DNA of 64,000 nucleotides, from NCBI GenBank assembly GCA_905221605.1, contig CAJNDS010002189.1, forward strand, positions 471,472 through 535,471, written 5' to 3'. The notes beneath the pieces were generated by a model, which had not been told where the DNA came from, did no database searches, and saw only the letters and a list, made by a program, of their open reading frames with translations. The stretch's first letter is position 1. Every line of letters starts with the position of its first letter. The stretch comes from Symbiodinium natans. Its lineage: Eukaryota; Sar; Dinophyceae; Suessiales; Symbiodiniaceae. This document shows positions 51,301-60,600 of this stretch, one piece after another. A program made the position numbers and the translations under genes.

Positions 51301-54300
51301 TGTTCTTACTTAACCTTCTGTAAAAGGGTCTATAGACTAATCTAGGCAGAAGCATGTGACGCGTTGTGCGCGTGCGGAGGACAGGGTTGGACATTGTCAA
51401 AGCTTTCATGTTTGAACGTGTGGGGAACTTCGGTGCTTGTGTCGACCCCACCCCCCCAAAAAAAAGACACACACACACACACACACACAATAAATAAGTG
51501 GCCACCCTGAACACAGATCCTTGACTTCCAGTCCCCGAAACCTCCCGAATTCAAGATTCTTTCTTTAGAGCTCAGGGTCAAGATGTCTAAGCCCTGAAGC
51601 TTTCTAGCCCAGAGTATCCCGGAAGCAGCTCGATCCGAGCTCGATGCCCAAGGCGGCGAAGCTGGACTACGTTGCCGGAACGAAGCTGGTCTGCAGTGGT
51701 CCCGGGGTGTTGGGCTTCGGCTTGATAGAGGGTTTAGGGCTTAGGGCTTAGGGTTTAGGGCTTCGGGTTTAGGGTTTAGGGTTTAGGGTTGCTAGGTACC
51801 ATATAAGCCCATATACTAGGTAGGCCCCTTGGATATTTGTTGTTTCCCCTTTTTTGGGGTTTAGAAGGATCATATTCAGCAATACTTTTCACAGGGCTTT
51901 AAGGGCCATCCTCGTATAATTTCCTTATCAAGAACCTAACGGCAGGGAATGATGCTCTCAATATGCACTTGCTGAAGCTTCCAAGAGAAACCCTAGTATG
52001 ACCCCTGTGGGCAGGACCTTGGGAGTTTCCTCTTGGCAAGTTCCCCCTTATACTAACAGCCCTGAACAGGGATTCTAGTACCCCGTGCTGTACTTCCTTT
52101 TAAGGAGCTGTTAATCTAAGGGGGGAGCATCCCAAGTCCCAAGTTTCCTCCTTCTTAAGACATCTCGGGCGCCAGCCAAAATATTCTCTCCAAGTCGGCG
52201 CCCGAAGGTATGGCGGACGACGTCGGCCGGCTCGATTTCTGTGCCTCGGTGGCCCAGTGGTACCCTTTTGCTGTGTTTTTGTTGGTTCGAGGTTCCCTTC
52301 TAAAGCAAACCTACACCCTAAACCCTGAACCCATGAACCCTAAACCCTAAACCCTAAACCCTAAACCCTAGCCCTAAACCTGAGGTGCCTTTTCCTGAAG
52401 CTCCTTCAGATTCAGCCGGAGGAGGCTAGAGGGCCCTTGAGGGCTGGAGCATTGCGAGGGTGTTGAGATGCTTAGTTTGGGTTTAGGGTTTAGGGTTTAG
52501 GGTTTAGGGTTTAGGGTTTAGGGTTTAGGGTTTAGGGTTTAGGGTTTAGGGTTTAGGGTTTAGGGTTTATGATTAGGGTTTAGGGCTAGGGCTAGGGTTT
52601 AGGGTTCAGGGTTTAGGGTCTGGTGGATTTCTTGCGCATCTTACCCGTGTAACTGCTCGAAAGGTGGCCTTCGGTTCACCCGAGAGTTCCTTTGGGGGTA
52701 GGGGGGCGGGGGGTTCAGTGTTTTGGGGCCCACACTCCTGAGAAACACTAAGCCCTTGGAGGTGAGGACCCACAGTCTTCTGCCTTCATAAAGGCTTAAG
52801 GGACCCTAAACCCTAAACCCTAAACCCTAAACCCTAAACCCTAAACCCTAAACCCTAAACCCTAAACCTTAAACCCAGTTCTCTGGTGCCTGGTCCCTAG
52901 GACGTTGTGCTGGAGTACATCAAGCAGCCAGAGCTCAAGTACTTGCGAGCTCTCGGCTGCGCGTATCTCCGCATCACAGCCAGGCCGGAACTCAGAGCCA
53001 GGGTTTAGGGTTTAGGGTTTGGGGTTTGGGGTTTGGGGTTTGGGGTTTGGGGTTTTGGGGTTTGGGGTTTGGGGTTTGGGGGTTTGGGGTTTGGGGTTTG
53101 GGGGTGGAGGTGGGGAGGTGGGGAGGTGGGGAGGTGGGGAGGTGGAGGGGTGGGTTTTGGGTCGGGTGGGGGAAGATCCTTTCTCAGCATCAAACCCTAA
53201 ACCCTAAACCCTACTGGCACCTTTTCAAGGAGAACAACTCCCAAATGGTAGCATCTGTATCTCGTCAGGAATGTAGCTGATTCTCCGAAAAGTTGGACTA
53301 TTCCAGCACCTGAACGCAAGAACCGACAAGTCTAAGCCAGTGACTGCACGAAGTGCGTCCTGAACGAGATCATGAAGTTCCGAGTCAGGGGGTATATGGG
53401 GATACCAAAAACTAGGGTTTAGGGTTTAGGGTTTAGGGTTTAGGGTTGTACCCACGACACCCCTTCTCTCATGCCCAGGTCATCTTCTCCCTTTTGTTCG
53501 GTTTAAGGGGAAACTGGTTGAAGGATATGACTCGTTTTTTCTCATGGCTCGATGGGCCAACCTACCTCCTAAGCCCTATGCCCTAAAGCCTTTAAACCCT
53601 AAACCCTACACCCTAAACCCTAAACCGCAGGTATCCGACCATCTTCCAGACCTTCGAGCCCCTGTTCGCCGACTATCGAAAGCTGCGATATCGGGACATG
53701 TACGGCAAGATGTACCTTGCTGGCCGATTCCGGATTTAGGGTTTAGGGTTTAGGGTTTAGGGTCTAAGGTTTAGGGTTTAGGGTTTAGGTTTAGGGTTTA
53801 GGGACCCTTGGGATTTCTTCTGTGTGTTTTCTCTTGTGGCGCTTAAGCGAACCCTATTGGGGAAGATCTCACAGGGACAACCCAGTTTTGTCTACTCCGC
53901 TCCCAAACTGCATAGATGCTCTACTAAGGAGGGAATACAGAGGCAAGAGGAAGGAAGTCAGATAGAACCGCGTCATCCCTAAAACACTGGAACCTGAGCG
54001 TAAACGAATGTGACTCCCGCGCGTTTTGGGGTAGGGTCAGGCCAGAGGCGCGGGGGAGTCACGTTTTAGAGCTTTTCAGGGCTGAAAACCTCCAGAATGT
54101 GACTCCCGCCGCGTTTTGGGGCGGACCCGGGGGGCGTTGCGGGCAGGGTTTTTTTTAGAAACTGACCCCAAAACCGTACCCTAAGTTTCTTAGCTAGAAG
54201 GCAACCGCAAATCGACCAATGTTCTCGGGTCTGGGGGCTCAGTTTCTTAAACAGTGGTTTCTTATACAGTGGTTTTACTGTAGCAGGGTGCTTCGCGACA

Positions 54301-57300
54301 GCTAAAGTAAGTAGGCCTGTTTTTCCCAATGCCTACCAGGAGCTGGAGAAACGAGGAAACATACATGCTTATCATTAAACGCTAATACCTCCGAACCCCA
54401 AATACCAATATCCTGGAACCCTCGCGTGGTCCTAGTTTACGAATCTACTTGTAGTATGTTGTGCACATATCTGTAGATGCATGCATACGTGCATACGCAT
54501 ATCTAGTCATTTGTGGGCATGTCTTTCCCAAACCTCCCTACACCCTAAACCCGAAACCCCAAACCCTAAACCCTCAACCCTAAACCCTAAACCCTAAACC
54601 CTCAGTTCCATCATTCACATGGACGAGTTCGTAGACTGGCTGCTGCGTGAAGAGACCGTCTGCGACGTCCACACCCCAGGGCCCATATGAGGAATTCCGA
54701 AATATGGGGGGTTTAGGGTTTAGGATTTAGGGTTTAGGGTTTAGGGTTTAGGGTTTAGGGGTTTAGGGGTTTAGGGGTTTAGGGGTTTAGGGGTTTAGGG
54801 GTTTAGGGGTTTAGGGGTTTAGGGGTTTAGGGGCTTAGGGTTTAGGGTTTAGGGTACTGAAATGGGGGTTTCCGAAATTAAGAACCCTGTTTGGGTGTCT
54901 CTTTAAGGGGATTCCATTCTATTTGGGGTATGAAAGGGGTACCCCTATTTTGGGAAATGCCCAAATCCTTGGGATTGCTGTCAAAAAGGTGGCTGGTTAG
55001 ACACTATACTTCCAGGGACATACTTAGTCCCAACTTCGTCCTTAAGGGCTCTTGCAACCTTATGTGGGATATTGGGGGTTTAGGGTTTAGGGTTCAGTGT
55101 TTAGGGTTCAGGGTTTAGGGTTTAGGGTTTTGGGTTTAAAGGGTTTAGGGTTTAGGGTTTAGGGTTTAGGGCCCCAGAGCTCCACATTTAAGTGCTTGCA
55201 GGTCTTTTTTTCAGGGCTAAGCGCTGAGGTCACAATGCCGCAGATGCCGAAAAGGGAGATTCTCGAGCAGACGGGAATGCTGCCGCCCTACCAAAGTGCG
55301 CGGGCCTTACCTTTACCTTTCGATGGCACAAGGGGCCTATAAACCCCATACCCCCAAAATCTAAGCAGGGCTCATATGATTGTGAATAGGCCCTAAACCC
55401 TAAACCCTCAAACCCTGTATAGGGTTTAGGGCCACCCCACAACCGTTTCGAAAGATTAGGGGGGGAGGGGGTTTCGGCTGTGGAGGTTGGAGCTTTGTGC
55501 CCTCCAGTCCTGCGCTTCAACCCTGAGCCTTGAACACTTTGTAATACAGGCGCCTAAATGGACTTAGGGGTTTAGGGTTTAGGGTTTAGGGTTTTAGGGT
55601 TTATCCTACACCCCCACGCCGAAGCCTATAACCCGAGAGGCCCTCAAACCCTAAAACCCTAGAGCCCTAAAACCCTAAAACCCTGAAACCCTGAAACCCT
55701 GAAACCCTGAAACCCTAAACCCTAAGACCCTAGAACCGTGTATCAGGTGTTAGAAGACGACCTGGAAGACTTAGAGGATCTTGAAAGATCTTTGCAGGCT
55801 CGGGGGGAGGGGGGGGGGGTGTTTGCGAGCTCTGAAAGTCCTTTGGGACTTTTGAGACTTTGGGAATAGGGTTTAGGGTTCATGGATGAGATCTGATTCA
55901 GGGTTTAGGGTTAGGGGGTTTGGAGTACGGGGTCTTTATGGTTTGGGGTTTGGGGTTTGGGGCTCAGTGGAATACCCTAAACAGGTTGCGGATTCTGATA
56001 ACAAGTTTTGCTGCCGCAAGGGCCCCACGCGCTGCACGACCACTTCAAGAGCCAACCCTAAACCCTAAGCCCTAAGCCCTACCTAAACCCAAAGTATGCA
56101 AAATAATGATGCTTTTTATGGGCTTTTGGCCATTTTTTCACATACTTTGGGGGTCCAGGTCAGCCCTTAGCCCCAGATCCTAAACCCTAACATGGGTGGC
56201 ATGGGCATCTTTTAGCATGGCTCTGCCCCATGTGTACCCCGAGAGCATTCCAACAGTCCAAGAGCGTTCCGGGAGCCCAACAAAGGTTTCTAGCTAGGGT
56301 TTAGGGTGCGGGGTTTTGGGTTTTTAGGGTTTCTACGGTTTCCAGGGTTTCTAGGGTTTCGATGGTTTCTCGCTCGGGTCTGGAGCTTTGGGTTTTGGGT
56401 TTCTGGGGTTTGGGGTCTAAGGTTTCTATCAGGTTTAGGGTTCATGGGGCGACCGGCGAGAGCGCTTATGAAAGCTGCGACTCCCGGATCCAACGGCCGC
56501 GCCGGTGCCTAGGCGACCGCGCGATTTTGACCCACCGCCCTGCCTTACTCTGAAGCAGCCTTTTTTGGCATAGGCTTTAACAGGCATAACTCAGTCGTTA
56601 TTGTTTGAAAGAAAGGCTGAGCCAGAGCCGGGGCACATTGAACGGCTCGGGCGCTCACCTCTGAGGGTTTGTTGGGGTTTAGGGTTTAGGGTTTAGGGTT
56701 TAGGGTTTAGGGTTTATAGTTTATAGGGTTTAGGGTTTAGGGTTTATAGTTTAGGGTTTAGGGTTCATATGCGTCGAGCCAGGCTTCTATCTGCCTTCTT
56801 CGGGTTTCGCTTTGCCTTCAAAGGAAGCTGCGTGGGTTCTCCTCGTTGAAGACGGGGCGCTGCCCATGCCCATCGAGCCAGCTTAGAGGGTTGTAGCGTA
56901 AGCTGTCCCCTAAACCCTAAACCCTAAACCCTAAACCCTAAACCCTAAACCCTAAACCCTGAACCCTGAACCCTGAACCCTAAACCGGAGGTTTAGGCCC
57001 GAAAATGTTGAGAAACTTGCTCCCAGCTGTCTGTGTGTCCAAAAAGGCCCCTAAACAGCCCCAAACCCTAGTTGGCCTTATTACCCTAATCCCCCTAGTT
57101 CTCCTAACTACCCTACTTGCCCTATTTGCCCTCAATCCGACCCGATGCCTCAAAAGGCTGTGCATCTTTGGTGCCAGGAGCTCCAGGGCGCCAAGGACGC
57201 CAAGGACGCGGCCGGCAAGAAAGAGGAGGAGAAGCCGGCGGAGGAAGTGGTGCCACCAGCGGCCTCCAGCTCCCAAGTGGCTGAGCCAAGTAAGCCCAGG

Positions 57301-57576
57301 AAGGACCGAAGGGAGGAAGACGATGCTTCCCGCGACGATGGGCGTGGAGATCGTGACCGCGATGACCGCAGAGACCGGCGCGATGATGCGAGGAGAGACC
57401 GCGACCGGGATCGTAGAGATCGCAGGGACCGGGAGGAGGAAGCTGCCAAGAGGAAGCGTCACGAGGATCGTGAAGATCGAGAGGAACGAAGGGAAAAGCG
57501 TGACAAGAAGGACAAGGTTCCAGCTGCAAAAGCACCAAAGCCTTTACTTCGAGTGCATATGTATGTAGTTGCACTC

Positions 57577-57607
<31 letters not shown>

Positions 57608-60600
57608 GTGTACATAAGTACATATAAAGACATACACACACACACACATGTTCCACATTAGTACTTACACGTGTGTGTTTTGCTTGCTCATGCAAGCGTT
57701 TCTCTCTGTATCTCTTTGTTTGCATCTATATAGATGTGGTGTTCAAGCATTGTCGTGAAGCTAGTTTTAGGTCCGTAAACAGGATAAAATGCCAACACAA
57801 GTATGTATCGCTCATTAACTAATGTAAATGTTTATGCAAGCGAAATACCTCAATATTCTTCACCTGGTGTATTTGTGAACAAGAACTGGTCTGCAGCATA
57901 CTCCTGCAGCACCGAGCGGATTCCGAACATGCACCGGAACGAAACAAAAATCAGCGGGGCACCTGAATGCCGCGCATTCCTGCCAGACCACTCGCCCATG
58001 AAACTCAACCAGCAAGATGTGCCTGGCTATGTGCCATACCACTGCCCTGGCCTCTTCGAGCACAGTGACGGACGCTGCGGTCTGCACCTAGGATTGCGCG
58101 TTTATGCTTGCACGCGCTTGCGCACCACCCTGGCAGCCGGGCCGGCCCTAGCCACGGGACGTGAACGTCGGCAGTCCCGCAACACCACACGAATTCCAGA
58201 GCGACGGGCGGACACTGCTTCGCACTGTCGGACAACGCCAGCGTTCGGAGGGGCAACGTTTCGACTCCCTGAGCGCGTCCATGCCACCTACGGCGCGGGT
58301 CCCGGTGGCCTTGTGATTCGAGCCCAAGACCCCCGAATGAAGGAAATGTTGCTGTAACTCATGCTGGGATCCTCTTACAAGAGCCACGGTTTAGGGTTTA
58401 GGGTTTAGGGCTTAGGGTTTGGGGTTATGTTCTTTAACATTCATTGGGGCTCGCTCGGCCTCATCCATGAAGCTTCAGTGCAGAACGCCGCGCGCAGAAC
58501 GGTCGGAGTTCTTCTTCTGGAAGAGAGTGGAACTAGTAAATCAAGAAATCACAGAAAGCGCACGATTTATTCCTTACGTCCGAAACCCTACACCTCAAAA
58601 TGGCCATTCTACATTATGAGCAATAGGAATTTCATCACTATCGTCCCACATGCTACACCCCTAAATGGCAAACACAAAATAACAATAATACAAAAAAACA
58701 TGTAGTTGCAGTCGGGGACCGGGTCGCTGCCCGGGTCTGGGTCTGCGGTGGCCTTCCTAGTTTTTTGCGAAGTGGAGTTTGCCCCTCAGCCATACACCGA
58801 GCCCTAAACCCTAAACCCTAAACCCTAAACCCTAAACCTCATCACCCTGGAGGCCAACAGAGGAGATGACGACAGGGCGAAGAAAGACAAGGACCCGGAA
58901 GTGGCATTCGGGGTTTCCCAAAGTTGGGTACTTGTTTTTTTTTTTTTTTTGGGGGGGGGGGGGGGGAGGGGGGTGGGAGGGAGGGAGGAGGGGGGGGTTC
59001 CTATAAGAAGGTTTGAAACGGGGTAGCCTTGTTGTGGGAGATGCTCACATGGCACTGCGTGCAAGTTTATGGTAGATCCCTCAGTACGCAATTTGGGTTT
59101 AGGGTTTAGGGTTCAGGGTTTAGGGTTTAGGGTTTCGGGTTCAGGGTTTAGGGCTTAGTCTTTTACCTTCAATATCATGAGTCCAGTTGCTGAAGCACAG
59201 AACACAGAAGTCAGGGTTGGGCTCGGTGAAGCGCGTCCCATCCCCGAGGCCCTAAGACCCCTCAAAGGACCCAGTGTAGGGTTTAGGGTTTAGGGTTGAG
59301 GGTTGAGGGTTGAGGTTTTGGGTTTTGGGTTTTAGGGTTTATGGTTTAGGGTTTAGGATTTAGGGTCTTCATTTCGACACCTATACCTCGAGTAGCTCAC
59401 ATCCCTTGAACAAATTAGATGTACACTTACCCTACACTTCCAGGGACCTAAACCATTGCGTCCTTTGGGGGTTCTAGAAACCTGCTTACTAGGCCCTGGA
59501 AGTATAGGGTTGATTCTGGGGTATAAGTCTCTCTTTTTTTCCTCAAGCGCACCAGACACCTAGGCTTCCCACCTCAGCCATACACCTCATCACCCGGGAG
59601 GCCAACAGAGGCGATGACGACAGGGCGAAGAAAGACAAGGACCCGGAAGTGGCATTCGGGGTTTCCCAAAGATATTTTTTCAGAGTGGGGAGGGGGGGGG
59701 GGGGGGTTCCTATAAGAAGGCTTCTAAGGGGGCGGGTAGCCTTGTTGTGGGAGATGCTCACATGCAGCTGCTCCGGACGAGCTCAGATTTTGTGGAGCTT
59801 CAGGGCTTTGAAGCTTCAATCTCAACAGAATTTGAGAGGCAAGACTTGTTCTGCTGGGCGGTGCTACTCATGTGCGGCTGGTCCAAGTTGGTACCAGTCA
59901 CTGCCAGTCACTGTTATCATCACCGGCCACACCACGATGGCAACACCCCCTGCCCCCTGCAAACCTTTCAAGGTATCAAGACCCTTATTATAACATACTG
60001 GCTTGTGCTGTGCTTTGGGATGAGTGTTGCTTTCTTTTCTTGCCTTACAATGGCAACCTATTCATAAGTCTGTTTGTCTTGAATTCGCAACGCAGCAGGT
60101 TCTGATCCCTCGGTGCAAGCCCAAAATAGTTCCTCTTCCAGGCGAAGACCAAGGATGACGAGAGGAAGAGCAAGAAGACCAAGTACGCCTGTGGCTCAGC
60201 CTCTTCCTGCAGCATAACTGTCAAAATCCAGGTAGGCCTTGGGACATTTTACATTTTCCCTTAAGAGGGGTATATTCAGGAATATGTTTCAGAGGGCACT
60301 TTAGCGGCCATCCTAGAAACTAGTCCCAATCTCCCCCGAAATCTCATCATCTTCTTGCTTATACAAGACCCACAGGGCAATTCGCACTTTTTTGGTAAGG
60401 CTCCCAGGTGAGTATACTGGGAGGTTCATGGTACTTACTAACCAACTATAACTGTACTTCTAACCCTACATATAGTACCCCTAAAGGGCCTTCGAGGGGT
60501 TATCCCAATTTTCAGTAGGGTTATAAGCCCAGTTATAAGTGGTTAGTAAGTACCACGAACCCCCAAGTAGATGTTAGCTCCCAAACGTTTCCTCGGGAAC

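Noticed and set aside
57803-58357. 184-codon open frame in the PRP38 intron
   Set aside because: No recognised domain; the GC-rich half is open on both strands and is shared with 38.2 kb, suggesting a repeat.
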